Positions 33,066 through 45,833 are shown, counted from the first letter of the stretch. The stretch: DNA of 64,000 nucleotides from Saccharum officinarum (GCA_020631735.1 CM036231.1:1391831-1455830), one strand, 5' to 3'. The notes: generated from the sequence alone by a model not told the origin. Numbers and translations: made by a program.

Positions 33066-34333
33066 AGCGGCGGTCGAGCTCCGCGCCGTCTACACGTGAC
33101 GTGGAGCTGACAAGGAAGTGAGTCCAAAACTGTCAGTGTGATGATCTGGATCACGGCCGCATCTTCCCCCGATCGAGGGGAGATCTCTCATGCCTATCCA
33201 TAGTTTAATCTAAGATCTGCACGAGGCCACGAGCATGGTGTGAAAATGGGTGTTGTTTTTAACGGGGTGTTTTCCAACTTTTAGCCTATCCACAGGTCCG
33301 AGCAAGCGTTCTTCGATCAGAGCGTCAACGAACGTCACTGGAGGCAAGAGCACCACACAGTTCTTAGACGGATGCCCGTGTAACCACCGCAATCCATGAG
33401 TGTTGGGATGAGTTGGTGTGGAATAATTTACACACCAAACATCCCATCCAAACAAGCCTTTACTCTGGATCCAGCGCCAATCCATTCGAGAACACACACC
33501 ACTCAATCTGGTGGAAGCGACTGAGAGCATCGGCGTCGTCGTGGTATTGACAGCCTATTCGCACTCGTGTCCTGGCTAGGTGCAAAGAAAGGAACGTCCG
33601 TTGCTTGAGAGGAGCACAATAAACTACGGTCAGAGCGGGAGGTCACGGACTTGGCTGTTAGCATCAGGTGTTGTCTTGTTGTACAAAAGCAACGTTAACG
33701 TAAATGGGGTGGTTCCACGGCAGCAACGAAAAGGAAATCGTTGAGCGTGACAATGGGAAGCGTGATGAGCGGTTACTGTCCATGACCGTGTGTAATCGGC
33801 ACGCTGAACGCCCGGAATTATTGCCGTGCCATCCCATTACATCTTACGTCCAAGAAACAATAACTAACGTCGTCGGTTGGCGGTGTGATCAGATTACGCT
33901 ACAAAATAAGCCAACCAAACAGTAATAGACGACTACTCTGCTTTGTAATCGTTGCCAAATGCTTAGTGTAAAAGTCATTTTTCTACCTTAATACAACGAT
34001 ATATAATTCTCTTGTGTATTCGTAAAAAAATATCTTTTGGCTTATTTTTATATACAGCACAAATTTCTCATGTTTTATCAGAGGTTGGTAACGACATAGT
34101 ATGACATCAACTATGGGTGACAAATTTTTCAAAAAGAAAAATTGAGCACTTCACATGATTTTGACGGAGTTTTCAAGATTCTAACCTTTGGTCAATTTTC
34201 ACGGGATATGTGTTCCTTTTATCTTGGCCATCCATCATAGTAAATCCGAAAAAACAACAGAAAGGATAAACTATCCCAGCTTAACTATAATTGGTTGGAT
34301 CGATTGACTTTTTCGCCCTATAAATTACGGAAA
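33066..34333. other. Upstream region of the dioxygenase gene, no gene recognised
   Basis: 33066-33560 may hold promoter sequence; the rest is increasingly AT-rich with short frames only. No terminal repeats were found. Confidence 0.5.
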
Positions 34334-34419
34334 TGCTAGGGTCAGGACGTTCGATCGTCCAGACACTCCACCCACCCCCTACGCCACCACTGCCCATGCC
34401 ACCCACCCCGCCTCTTTGC

Positions 34420-34990
34420 GCCGCCGCCTAGCTCCGTGTTGCCAACGAGCCCTGCGCCGCCAGCGAGCACACCAGTGACCTCCACACGCCACCCACCCGC
34501 CCCTTGTGCCACCATACCACCGCCCGTGTCGTCCTGACCCCGCCCTCTGTGCGACACCACCTAGTTCCATGTAACCGACAAGCTCCGCACTGCCGGTGAG
34601 CACACAGGTGACCTCCACATGCAACCACCTGCCCTCTGTGCCACCGCCGCCCGTGTCATCCCACCCTCTGTGCGTCGCCGCCCAGCTCCGTGTTGCCGGC
34701 GAGCACACCGGTGACCTCCACTTGCCACCCACTTGCCCTATGTGCCACCATACCACCGCCCAGTGACGTCCTGACCCCGTCCTCTGTGTGACGCCGCCTA
34801 GTTCCGTGCCGATGAGCTCCGCACTGCCGGCGAGCACACCGGTGACCTCCACACACAACCACCTGCCCTCTATGCCACTGTCGCCCGTGTCGTCCCACCC
34901 CGCCCTCTGTGCACCACCACCCAGCTCCGTGTTGCCGGTGAGCTACATGCCACCGATGAGCACACAAGTGACCTCCACGCGCCGACGCGC
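34420..34990. repeat. Diverged minisatellite-like repeats, copy A
   Basis: GTGACCTCCAC follows GAGCACAC-type sequence five times, at about 34465, 34598, 34701, 34832 and 34957. The spacings alternate roughly 133, 103, 131 and 125, which suggests a two-part unit of about 235 bp. Confidence 0.7.
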
Positions 34991-35010
34991 CACCATTTGC
35001 TGAAGCAGCA

Positions 35011-35172
35011 AGCAGGGGCGAAGCTACATTAGAGAATGTGGGTGCAAATGCACCCCCCAAAATATATAAGAACAGTAGATTTGGGTAAAATTTCACCATA
35101 TATGCACCCTTAGGACAAGCTTATGCACCCATAAGGCAAGTGCACCCCTCGAATTTGCTCTAGCTTTGCCAC
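35011..35172. repeat. Small inverted-end segment, copy A
   Basis: GCAGGGGCGAAGCTACATTAGAG at the left is partly mirrored by CTCTAGCTTTGCCACGGGC at the right, flanking an AT-rich core with ATGCACCC repeats. It looks like a MITE or TE end but is not resolved further. Confidence 0.3.
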
Positions 35173-35498
35173 GGGCAACAAGGAGATATTTGTGCTGAAA
35201 AAGCATGTTGTAAACATATGTTTCAATTGTTTTAGATATTTCAGAGGTACGTTGCAAGAGTTTTATATCAATATTGCAAAGGTAGATTGGAATGTTGCAT
35301 ATGTTGCAATGGCTATACACATATGTTTCAAGTGTACGTTCCTAATATTTTATCTGTATCAGACGTATGTTGCAAGTGTTTTTATCTAGATGTTGTATAT
35401 ATATACATGTTGCAAGCGTATATTTTAAATGTTTCATGTGTTTCATACGTCTGTTACTAGTGTTTTATCTAGACGTTCCATATATTTGCAATGGCTTT

Positions 35499-36565
35499 TG
35501 TCGGTGTTCTAGAACAGGGGTGTCTAGAGACGAGACAAGTGAATGATGCTACGCGTCGGAGCCTCCGATGGTGTGCAAGGCGGCCACCAGATTTATATTG
35601 GTTTGGGCTGAACATCCCTACTTTCAGTGCTGGCTGCTGCTCATGTTGCTTTGCACCAAAGTGCTTGTAGTAGGGGATACAAGCTGGTCGAGAGAGGAAT
35701 ATCTTCCAGGTCTATGTGTGCGGGTGTGTTCGAGTGTTTGAGTGTATGCTTAGTACATTGTCATTGTTGGGCGTTGTCCAACGTGTCCTGTCGAGGGTCC
35801 CTTCCTCCCCTTTTATAGTATGCAAAGGAAGGGATCGAGTTACAATATATTGATGTACGAAAATAGAAAGAAAAGGCCCTAAGGTACTCCCTATTGCTAG
35901 CTTTCCTCTCAGTTCGTGCATGCGCACAGTCGTCGTCGTGGTGGTGGCATGCCATGGCTGTAGATGTATCACAGTTGACGCGACGAGACCATATCTTGAT
36001 ACGGTGTCATGATGAAGAAGATTTCGTGGCCCTGAAGCTGCGCTGGCGAAAAGGTGGGGGGCCTAGACGGCAGTTGCTCCCCGTCCCATTGAGGTGGACA
36101 TGGTAGGGTGCGGTGTAGCGTAGCTTCTCCCTGTTATTGTCGTGGGGGGGCGAGAAAGAACCGTGGAAGCCTTGACCGGATTATGAATCAGGTGTTACAA
36201 GTTCCCAAGCAATCCTGCACGACGCGACGAGCTCCTGTTCCTTAGCAGGAAAAGGTAGGGGGTCGTGCGTGCCCGTAGCAGTGTGTTACAGTAGGAGGGT
36301 CGAGCGAAGCAGTAGCTGTGCAAAGGGGTCGAGCGCTTTGATGACGTCACGGCCCGGACGCCTGGATGACGTCATAGGGGTCGGACGAGACGGAGAGGGG
36401 TCGGACGAAGCAGAGAAGCGCTGGGGGCTCGGGCGCTTGTCCTTTAGTTTTGGTTTTGAGCGGAGTAAGGCCTGGACCGGCTGTGATGGGCCGTGGACCG
36501 TAATATTTTCTTGGTGGGTGGTTTTGCGATGAAAATGGGGTACCTTGTTTTGCTGGTACCCGACA
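35499..36565 (-). mobile_element. Solo LTR of a Gypsy element, copy A (1067 bp)
   Basis: It begins TGTCGGTGTTC and ends GGTACCCGACA, with GCTTT duplicated on each side (35494-35498 and 36566-36570). No internal region is attached, which indicates recombination between the two LTRs of a former full element. Its ends match those of the LTR at 11178-12338, which sets the minus orientation. Confidence 0.9.
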
Positions 36566-37035
36566 GCTTTCAAGTGTTTTCCAAATTTTTTTTGTAAGTG
36601 TTTCAAACATATGTTGCAAGTGTTTCAGCTGTTTCGGATATATGTTGCTAGTATTTTATCTGGATATTACAAAAATAGATCTGGTGTTGCACATATTGCA
36701 ATGGGACCCACCTGTCGCAGTCACCTGCTGCAGTTGCTGGGTGACGTCCTGGTGGCGTGGGCCCACTACTGGGGCGCCGCGAGCAGGCGCAGATTGGCGC
36801 GTGAGAAACCGAGTGCAGACGTGGAGGCCCACTGGGTGGGTGCATGAAAAACAAGCGGCGCGGGCTCCATTTCTTTTGCGTACGTGGCACCGTCCGACGC
36901 TAGCAGCCTAGATCGGATGTCTAGACAAGCAAGTCCGTATGTATTATTATTGGGTGCCCCGTACCCTGCCAGTGCACAAGCTATTGTCATCTAGTATATG
37001 GTAGGATCCATCTCTTTGATTGCCTCAACCATATA

Positions 37036-37304
37036 GGACTTGTTTAGTTCGTGGGTGAAAAGTTTTTGATATTACATTGGATGTTTTATGGATGTCGAAA
37101 GAGGTGTTCGGATATTAATAAAAAAACTAATTACATAACTTGCCTAGAAACCGCGAGACGAATCTTTTAAGCTAGATTCATCTCATGGTTTTCATGCAAA
37201 CTGTGTAATTAGTTTTTTTAAATCTACATTTAATGCTTTATACATGTGTTCAAATATTCAATGTGACGGAGTAAAAAGTTTCTAGGTACAAACTAAACAT
37301 GGCC
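37036..37304. mobile_element. MITE, Tourist-like, copy A (269 bp)
   Basis: It starts GGACTTGTTTAGTTC and ends AACTAAACATGGCC, with ATA on both sides. The interior has a mirrored pair around ACTAATTAC and GTAATTAGT. It belongs to the family whose consensus ends read GGCCTTGTTTAGTTC in grasses. Confidence 0.7.
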
Positions 37305-37551
37305 ATAGCAATAATATATCCTGGGGAATCTTCACCTGTACCTCTCGAGCAAAGACTTATTATGTGACGTTTACGGGGAGGACTTCATTATTGTTGGAGA
37401 TATGGTGATTGTGATTGATCATTTTTAAGAGTCGCGGAGTAACAGAAGTCCATCAACATTCCAATGAAAAAGCCGGCACGTGCTCGAATATTTTTGTCGG
37501 CTATAATACGCAGTTTCACACCTGTACTATGCTTTTATATAGTATTTATTA

Positions 37552-37834
37552 GGCTAATCTCAGTGATGAGTTTTATGACGTTGTTTTTAAGACTGTAAAA
37601 TAAAATAAAACATGAATGAAACATCCATTATTAATGGAGAGTTTCGTTCTTTAGTTTTATTTATATTTAATTTCATGACTCATAAAGAGTCGGTAATCGT
37701 GTCAAGAGAGTTTTATCTTCATGAAACTCACTTCTTCTCTCTAATTAAAAACGTCGCTACATCATCAAAAACGCTTATGTGACACCCTATTAAACGCAGA
37801 TGAAACTCTGATGAAACTCCTACTGAGACTGACC
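37552..37834. mobile_element. MITE, Tourist-like, copy A (283 bp)
   Basis: The ends GGCTAATCTCAGTGATGAGT and ACTCCTACTGAGACTGACC are imperfect inverted repeats. TTA flanks both sides (37549-37551 and 37835-37837), as expected for PIF/Harbinger-derived elements. Short, AT-rich, non-coding. Confidence 0.75.
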
Positions 37835-39846
37835 TTAGGGTTCTTTTCATTCTTCTTACTTTCAGTTAACCCCTCCAGTCCATAATTTGCATTTTAGATA
37901 ACGGTTAGTTTTCGATTCTAATGTATACAAAAATCAACATATACATAATTTTATCAAACCACTTTTTAAACTAATCTCAATACATGTTTTTAGTAAATTA
38001 ATAAATATTTTAAAGGTTATTGCTATTCGAAGTTCCAAAAGTTGGAAACTTTTTTTTCCCCAAACAACAAGAATTATAGGACTAGACTAGAGGGCTGAGG
38101 GGAGTATATGTGTCATCCTCTAGGACCACATGACAGCTCGGACCACAGAAACATCTATCCATGGCACGATGAATGAGACGTAGCAAAATCTTCAGGTGCA
38201 CATTCAGTGGCAAAAGGAAACGAATGCTACAATAAAAAACATAATCAAGGCAACTTGTTTTGTCCACTTGAACTGCTACCTATAGTAAGTTCTTTTATTT
38301 TATTTTTTCTACCAAAAAAATATTTTTCCTTCTTTTATTTGTGAAAAAACTATTAAATTTACATAACAACAAAACAAAATAAAACTGCTTAGAATAAATA
38401 ACTCCCAAAAGTTCCTTGTTTATGCCCCGGTAAGGATAACCACTTCAGAGGCTCAAAAATGCCATTTGAAGAATTTGGTATTTTTTGTATCATATTCATG
38501 AATATATCATAAAAAAAAATAAGTTAGGTGACACTGATCTTTTAAAATTCAGAAATGACGTAAGAATGCCGAAAGCCTAACAAGTACTCCATCCTTCCTA
38601 AAATAAATCAACTTCTAGAGTTGTCCAAAGTCAAACTCTACAAACCAACCATACAAAATACAGTCCCACTGTCAGTTTTTATAACCTTGGAATATAATAA
38701 TGACTTTTAAATTTCAACAAATTTATGTTGGGAACTTAACATGGCAGTTAAGGAAAAATCTATTGTGACTGACTGTACATGCCGGTCGTGTAGTGCATGT
38801 AATTCAATAGAGCCTCTTTACCATATTTTAGTTGAAAAGGTACCATGGAACACAGATAATGATGCGTTTTTCAATCACCAAGCCCAAGTTGTGGATTTTG
38901 TACATATCCAAACGGCCGTACAAACCTCAGAATAGTTCTTTATAAAAAAAACTCAAATTAGTTTATATACTTCTACTGTATGTTGCAACTTGTGCATTCA
39001 CTGGAGATTGTCTAGAGAGAGCTAGGGAGAAAAGGTCCACGAGGGACACCCATGTGAAATGGAGATATGGAGCGGGTAGATGGGATGGCAGCTGCTGGAT
39101 TCTGCCATACAAATATATTCTGAATTCTGATGCAAGATTCGGAACGGTTGGCAGGGCTTAATTTTTATTCCTGTGGATACGAATATACGATTAGCCAGGA
39201 TCGGGAGTGACTGTGTGATCGGTACCGGAGATACTGGAGATACGAGTACTCCTATCATGGAGGATAAAAAATTCTTCATACTACTCGCCAAAAAAAAAAG
39301 AAAGATCGTCCATTCTCTGAAAGGCAACATTGTGCTTGGATATTTTTATGGTGTTTGATTATTTTCTATCTTGTCGGCAGACCAATATGTGGCTTATACG
39401 TACATGGACATTCATCCAATTTCTTGGTTGAGAAAAGACAAATGAAGATTCTTCAATATACAAGAGCAAACTGATACTGCCTTGGACTTACAGTTTCTTA
39501 ACTAATACATATACTTTATAATACAAATTAGTTGTCCCCTATTGAAACATCTACCTCTCTGTTCCAAAATAGAAGTAGTTCTCGCTTCCCGAGAATTCAG
39601 CTTTTTTAACTTTAACCAATTATATATAAAATAATATTAATATTTATAATATAAATTAGTATTATTAGATAGATTGTTGAATATACTTTTATAATAAACT
39701 TATTTAGAGATATAAATGTTGCACGCATTTTCTACAAACCTAATCAAAGTTAAAAAAAAATGACCTACCTTGGAACCTCCAGGTTCTTTAATCTTTTTCT
39801 ATTTTCTAAATAATTAATTGAGAAATATATTATATAGGGTATTTTA

Positions 39847-39946
39847 NNNNNNNNNNNNNNNNNNNNNNNNNNNNNNNNNNNNNNNNNNNNNNNNNNNNNN
39901 NNNNNNNNNNNNNNNNNNNNNNNNNNNNNNNNNNNNNNNNNNNNNN
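39847..39946. other. Assembly gap of exactly 100 N
   Basis: A run of 100 N, the size commonly used as a placeholder for an unknown gap by scaffolding software. It separates the two copies of the 17-kb segment. Confidence 0.99.
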
Positions 39947-40037
39947 CCTGCTTGACATGTCACCCCTGAACGCAATTTGATCTTCTTCTCCAGGTCGGAT
40001 TCTGAGGCGTTGTCCGCAACGGATATCCGTAACTTCT
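39947..40037 (-). mobile_element. LINE ORF1 end, copy B (cut by gap)
   Basis: Matches 22506-22597, including the CAGTACT target sequence at 40038. Copy B has no LINE body; the gap replaces it. Confidence 0.85.
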
Positions 40038-40084
40038 CAGTACTGAACTGTATATATATCAGTGCTTACATATTGATGATGCAG

Positions 40085-40117
40085 TTGTCAAGATCCATAG
40101 GCGATGCATACTTGAAA
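40085..40117 (+). pseudogene. PP2C exon 3 remnant, copy B
   Basis: Encodes LSRSIGDAYLK after a GATGATGCAG acceptor, as at 22645 in copy A. The upstream PP2C exons are not present in copy B. Confidence 0.8.
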
Positions 40118-41037
40118 TATCTGGCGAGTGAGAGTCCGGCTGCTACGTACCCTAGCTGCTGCCTATATAAAGGACCCCCAATACTTCACGCAGGGGAGGA
40201 CGCGATCTGCATCCGGCGGCGGCGCCGATGAGAGGCACGCCCTGCAGCTGACCTAGCCAGCCCTAGCCGATGCCATAAACCACCGGAGGAGAGTGCCGCG
40301 TCTCGTCGGCTACGGCGGCACGACGCCAGGAAGTTGATTGCAGACGTACACACGTACGCGCCGCCGACCAGAGGGCTGCAGACGTGCTGCTGCGCCGAGG
40401 GGCATGGAGAGGATCATCCACTCCATCATCAGGAGGAGACGGACGCAACCTTTCCTCTGCATCGCGCCATGTATCGAAAGGCCCCCCCCGAGGGGTGCTG
40501 GCCATCTACGTCGGGTAGGAGGTCCGGCTAATCACCGGCCGGAGCCATGCCCAAGGCAAGTTCATCACTTGCGCCGCCAGAGCTGGAGTCCATCTGCTGT
40601 GCGCCAAGCAAAGAAGAAGGCAGCCACACCCGAGGAGATGCTCCGTCGACGGGCGCCCCGCCGAGAGGGAGGACACCCCCCGACGCCGGAAGAGCGTGCC
40701 GACGCCTGACGAGCACCATCGAGCAGGGCTCTCCATTACCGATGAATGACGCTTCTAGGAGACGAGCCTGGACGCCATCGACCAGGGCTCGATCTACTCC
40801 AACGACGACGACGTGCCAAGATGGTGAGCCCACACACACATCGTCGACCACGGCTAGACGTACGTGGGCTGCTGCATGCTTGACGTGAAGCTAGCCTGGA
40901 GGTGGGTCGACACTCGGCAGTGGCATATATATGAGCATAAGCCTTTGTCTGCTTAACCACTGCCAAGCTGCATGTGTACATGTATATACGTGTATATATA
41001 TGCGTGCGCTTGAATTACTGCTAATAAGAAAAGTGTG
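40118..41037 (+). other. Unidentified transcript-like region, copy B
   Basis: Counterpart of 22690-23597 with its own indels (for example GGCGGCGGCGCCGATGAGAGG). TATATAAA is at 40164-40171. The open frames differ from those of copy A, which argues against a conserved protein. Confidence 0.3.
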
Positions 41038-41042
41038 CATAT

Positions 41043-41251
41043 TGTAAGCGACCGATTCTTCAGGAGTTAGTTAGCTAGTACAGGATCACCTCCATTCAGT
41101 TGTAACTACACGTAGTGCTAGCATCCTAGTCTTTAGCTGATCCAAGCATGTAGGATTCAGTTAGAGTTTAGTGGCTACGATCGATCAGCACCACTGTATA
41201 TATACATGTACACTGTTACTGAATATAATTGAGCATTTTATCTCACTTACA
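41043..41251 (+). repeat. Copia 5' LTR, copy B
   Basis: 209 bp, TGTAAGCG to CTTACA, followed by TGGTATCAG. Confidence 0.95.
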
Positions 41252-41308
41252 TGGTATCAGCCTTCTACCGATCCCCTCCCTTCGCTTCCGCTAATCCCGC
41301 GCCCATCC

Positions 41309-42208
41309 ATGGCGAGTCCCTCTGCCTCCTCCTCGTTGGGCACCAATCCGTTCGCTGATCCCGCTCCACCTTCTGCCTCCTCCCTGATGATGCTGAACAT
41401 CCGAAGCCACGTTCCCGTCATCCTCTCTGCCGATGAGGGCAACTTCCGGCAGTGGCGGTCGTTCATCGAACTCGCCATCAAGAAGTTCGGGCTACTCGAT
41501 CACATCAACGGCACCGTGGATGCCGCTGCCATGTTCGATGACCCCGAGTGGCTCCAGATCGACGCCTGCATCGTCTCCTGGCTCTACAACACCATCTCCA
41601 AGGAGATCTGGAACGACGTCAATCGCCCCAACGCGACCGCGCACTCCGCCTGGATCGCCATCACGAGCCAGTTCCTCGACAACAGCCTCCAGCGCGCCGT
41701 GTACGCCCAACAAGAGTTTCACAGCCTGTTCCAAGGTGACATGGGCATCGCCGAGTACTGCGGCAAACTCAAGCGCCTCGCCGACACGCTCTACGACTGC
41801 GGCGCCGCCGTCTCCGACCCAGCCCTCGTCATCAACACTCTGCGCACCTGAACAACAAGTTCAGCCAGGCGATCGCCGTCCTCTCCACCATGAACCCTCC
41901 CCCAACGTTCCTCTACACCAAGTCTTACCTCCTGCAGGAAGAGCACCGCATCCGGCACTCGCAGCAGATGGAGGCGCAGACGGCGCTCATCGCGGCGGCC
42001 ACGACCACCACTCCGCCCAAGAACGTCGCGGCCTCCCAGTCAGCGTCTCAACCACCCGCCGCCGGCAACACCGACCGTCGCAAGAAGCGGAAATCTTCGG
42101 ATGGTCGCAATCGCTCGAACAACTCCGGCGGCGGCCACGGTGCTCCAACTGGCGGGCCTCCGGCACAGTGGGCCTCCACTCCTAACCCATGGCAGGGCGT
42201 CGTCTAGG
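41309..42208 (+). pseudogene. Copia gag, copy B (broken)
   Basis: Same two-frame structure as in copy A: the first frame ends at TGA 41849-41851, and the second continues to TAG at 42206-42208. The codons that are TAG at 24426 and 24537 in copy A read CAG here, so the second frame is open from 41890. Copy B is therefore closer to the ancestral gag. Confidence 0.85.
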
Positions 42209-42216
42209 CATGGCCC

Positions 42217-45200
42217 ATGAACGCGTGGCGGCCCAGCGTCCTCGGCTCGCGTCCTGGAGTCCACCTGCCCGCCGCAGCGCCAACATCTGCTCCTCCACCC
42301 GACGCCGCCTTCTACGCCGGCCACTCGGCACAGCTGTCGGCCGGCATCTACTCCGCCCTCAACAACATGTCCCTCACCAACTCTGGCGGCAGCGGCAACA
42401 CCGACTGGTTCCTCGACACAGGCGCCACAGCTCATATGGGTGCCAATGCCGGTATACTCACTTCCCCTTCCCTCGCCACTGTTCCTCGTCATATTGTTGT
42501 CGGCAACGGGCAATCCCTCCCAGCGACATGTACTGGCCACACCTCCATCCCTACCTCCTCTTCTTCACTACAACTTCGAAATATTCTCATTGCCCCGCAA
42601 CTAGTCAAAAACCTTATTTTAGTTCGTGCACTAACCCGTGACAATTCCGTTTCTGTTGAATTCGATCCATGGGGATTCTCCATCAAGGATCTTCGCACCA
42701 GGACGGTTCTGCTCCGATGTGATTCCTCCGGCGACCTCTACCCTCTTCGCCGCTCGATCACCACATCAGCGCCCTCTCCTACTGCTCTCCATGCATCACA
42801 CGACAGTGCCCTCTGGCATGCCAGACTTGGACACCCTGGTCAAGCCACGCTCCAGCGCCTGTCTCGCACCATTGGGTTCAGCTGTACCAAGTCCAGCAAG
42901 CACACTTGCGATGCCTGTCGCCGTGGCAAACATGTTCGCCTGCCATTTAGCACATCCAATAAAATTTCTCAATTCCCTTTTCAATTGTTGCATTGTGATG
43001 TATGGACCTCACCTATTATGAGCAATTCAGGCTTCAAATACTATCTTGTCGTACTAGATGATTTTTCACATTATGCCTGGACCTTCCCCTTGCGTCATAA
43101 ATCTGATGTTCTACCCACACTCATTTCTTTTCATGCATTCGTGCGCACCCAATTTCAAGTTGATATAATGTGCTTGCAAACTGACAATGGCAAAGAGTTT
43201 GACAGCTCTGCATCGCGCGCATTCTTCGCTAAGCATGGCATTGCTCTCCGCCTCACCTGCCCATATACCTCCCCCACAAAATGGCCGTGCTGAACGCGTC
43301 CTTCGCACCCTGAATGATGGCATACGCACCTTGCTGCTCCAAGCTTCCATCCCACCTAATTTCTGGCCCGACGCACTTGCGGCATCAACATACCTACTCA
43401 ACCGCCGCCCGTGCCGCCCGCGCGACAACTCCACGCCATATGAGCTCCTCTTCTGTGCGCCGCCAGACTACAATCACCTTCGGGTGTTTGGCTGCCTCTG
43501 CTTCCCAAACCTCGCCTCCACCGCGCCACACAAACTGGCACCGCGTTCAGCACGCTGCGTCTTCCTCGGCTACCCCCTTGATCACAAGGGATACAAGTGC
43601 TACAACCCAGAAACCAAACATGTTATAACCTCACGCCATGTCTACTTCGACGAGGCTTGCTTTCCGTTTGCGCAGGTTGACCAAGCACCCCCGCCGCCGA
43701 CTACTCCGTGCTCGCCGTGCCTGTCCGACGAGGTCATCATGACTCACGGATCGGCTGCACCCCGACGTCGAGCACCCGTGGTTCCACAGCGTGGCGCTGA
43801 CCGTCCAACGCGCCATGCCAGCCCGGGTCCCCAACCATCGGAGGCCCCGAGGCCTGGCTCCACCAGCGGCACGTCGCCTCCTCGACACGATCCGCCTCCA
43901 GACGACGCGCCGACACCACCGGCAACGGCGACACCAGATGCAGCGGCGTCCACGGCCACATCACCGGCAACGGCGACGCCAGATGCACCGCCGCCTCGAC
44001 ATCACATGGTCACGCGTGCGCGCGATGGGATTCACATGCCAAATCCCAAGTACGTGCACGTGGCCACGACATCTGCACCGCCACCGGCGCCGACATCTGT
44101 ACGCGCCGCGCTCCGGGACCCCGACTGGTTGGCTGCAATGCAGGCTGAATTCGACGCGCTGAAGAGCAACGGCACCTGGACGCTCGTGCCACGACCTCCA
44201 CATGCCAACATCATCACCGGCAAGTGGTTGTTCAAGAACAAGCTCCATCCCGATGGCAGCCTGGAATGCCGCAAAGCCCGATGGGTAGTGCGGGGGTTCT
44301 CGCAACGCCCTGGCGTCGATTTCCACCAAACATTCTCACCGGTTGTCAAACCAGCGATGATCCGGACCGTGCTCCACCTCGCGGCAACCCGACGGTGGCC
44401 GGTGCACCAGCTCGACGTCAAAAACGCCTTCCTGCACGGCGACCTCGCCGAGCGCGTCTACTGTCATCAACCTGCGGGCTTCGTCGACGCGTCGCAACCC
44501 GACTCTGTCTGCCTGCTCGTCAAGTCCTTTTACGGACTCAAGCAGGCGCCGCGGGCGTGGTTCCAGCGCCTCGGCAAACACCTACTCCGCATAGGCTTCA
44601 CCGCGTCCCGCTCCGACAGCTCCCTGTTCATCTACCAAAACGGGAAGCAAGCGGCGTACCTCTTGGTGTATGTTGACGACATCATCATCACTGCGCATCG
44701 ACAACGACAATACTGCACCACGTCGTCGATCAGCTGCGACAAGCCTTCGCCATCAAGGACCTCGGTGAGCTACATTTTTTCCTTGGCGTACAGGTGTGCC
44801 GTGACAGCGCCGGCTTTCATCTCAATCAGGCCCAATACACAGAAGACATCCTGGAACGGGCAGGGATGGCCAACTGCAAACCTGCAACCACTCCCGTTGA
44901 GGTCAAGCCGAAGCTGTCTGGAAACGATGGCGCTGCTGCAACCGATGGGACGTTCTACCGCAGCATCACCGGCGCCCTCCAGTATCTCACACTGTCCCGT
45001 CCAGATATCGATTATGGCGTGAACCAGGCGTGCCTCCATATGCATGCCCCTCAAGATGTGCACTGGAACCTCGTCAAGCGAATACTCAGATACCTCCGCG
45101 GCACCATCAACCACGGCATCACCATCTCTACCACTCCATCGACAACTCTCAAAGCTTACTCTGACGCTGATTGGGACACCCGACGGTCGACATCGGTTAC

Positions 45201-45647
45201 TACATATTCCTCGGCGACTCCCTCGTGTCTTGGTCATCCAAGCGACAGACCACGACATCACGATCAAGCGCCGAAGCTGAATATCGTGCAGTAGCCAATG
45301 CTGCTGCGGAGTGCTGCTGGCTGCGCAATCTTCTTCAGGAGCTCCACGTCGTCGTTGACAAGGCCACGGTGATCTATTGTGACAACGTATCTGCAGTATA
45401 CCTCTCCGAGAATCCGGTACATCATCGACGAACAAAGCATATTGAACTGGATATTCATTTTGTGCGTGAGAAGGTTGCCCTAGGCCAATTCAAGGTACTG
45501 CACATACCTACTCGGTATCAATTTGCAGACATTATGACCAAAGGCCTCCCGACGCCATTATTCACTGAATTCAGAGACAGTTTGTGCATTCGATCACACG
45601 AAGCTTCAACTGCGGGGGGTGTAAGCGACCGATTCTTCAGGAGTTAG
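42217..45647 (+). pseudogene. Copia pol, copy B (three frame changes)
   Basis: Protease and integrase frame 42217-43293 (DTGATAHMG here; copy A has DTGAIAHMG), shared frameshift near 43270, then integrase end, linker and RT. Two lesions are private to this copy: two extra bases (CA) right after YVDDIIITA near 44694, and a missing G near 45195 in the RNase H segment (ATCGGTTAC against ATCGGGTTAC). The RNase H remainder is open at 45171-45647. Confidence 0.92.
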
Positions 45648-45828
45648 TTAGCTAGTACAGGATCACCTCCATTCAGTTGTAACTACACGTAGTGCTAGCA
45701 TCCTAGTCTTTAGCTGATCCAAGCATGTAGGATTCAGTTAGAGTTTAGTGGCTACGATCGATCAGCACCACTGTATATATACATGTACACTGTTACTGAA
45801 TATAATTGAGCATTTTATCTCACTTACA
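45620..45828 (+). repeat. Copia 3' LTR, copy B
   Basis: Preceded by GCGGGGGG and followed by CATAT. Same sequence as the other three LTRs as far as read. Confidence 0.95.
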
Positions 45829-45833
45829 CATAT

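Larger units (their letters stand above)
34334..36905. mobile_element. Possible TIR-bounded non-autonomous DNA transposon, copy A, with nested solo LTR
   Basis: The left end TGCTAGGGTCAGGACG resembles the reverse complement of the right end, TGCTAGCGTCGGACG. Inside, the left flank has Pro/Cys-codon-rich diverged repeats (34420-34990), and sequences around ATGTTGCAAGTGTTT recur at 35190-35490 and again at 36575-36705, on both sides of the solo LTR. No target duplication and no transposase were found, so the boundaries and superfamily are uncertain. Confidence 0.4.
22506..39846. repeat. Segmental duplication, copy A (17341 bp)
   Basis: Collinear with 39947-57305 over its full length. It starts inside the LINE and ends at the N gap, where the sequence GGGTATTTTA is cut. 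Sampled blocks differ by 1-2 base indels, often in homopolymers, and sparse substitutions. No feature is present in one copy and missing in the other. Confidence 0.97.
36906..39846. other. AT-rich intergenic DNA with MITEs, copy A
   Basis: Apart from the MITEs at 37036 and 37552, no gene was seen. Small open frames at 38082-38267 (minus) and 38741-38935 (plus) have no recognised features. A Stowaway-type end (TACTCCATCCTTCCTAAAAT) begins at about 38585 and a similar one (CTGTTCCAAAATAGAAG) at about 39560, without resolved partners. Confidence 0.5.
41043..45828 (+). mobile_element. Ty1/Copia retrotransposon, copy B
   Basis: Same element at the equivalent position, flanked by CATAT (41038-41042 and 45829-45833). 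LTRs are 41043-41251 and 45620-45828. It shares with copy A the gag frame change, the TAG at the gag end and the C-run insertion in integrase, so these predate the split of the copies. Confidence 0.95.

Noticed and set aside
34334..34990. CRISPR-like or regulatory repeat array
   Set aside because: Plant nuclear DNA, and the spacing is irregular and the repeats diverged; a minisatellite explains it.
38741..38935. 64-codon plus-strand frame with CTCRSCSACN
   Set aside because: Too short, no homologue recognised, AT-rich context and no splice signals.
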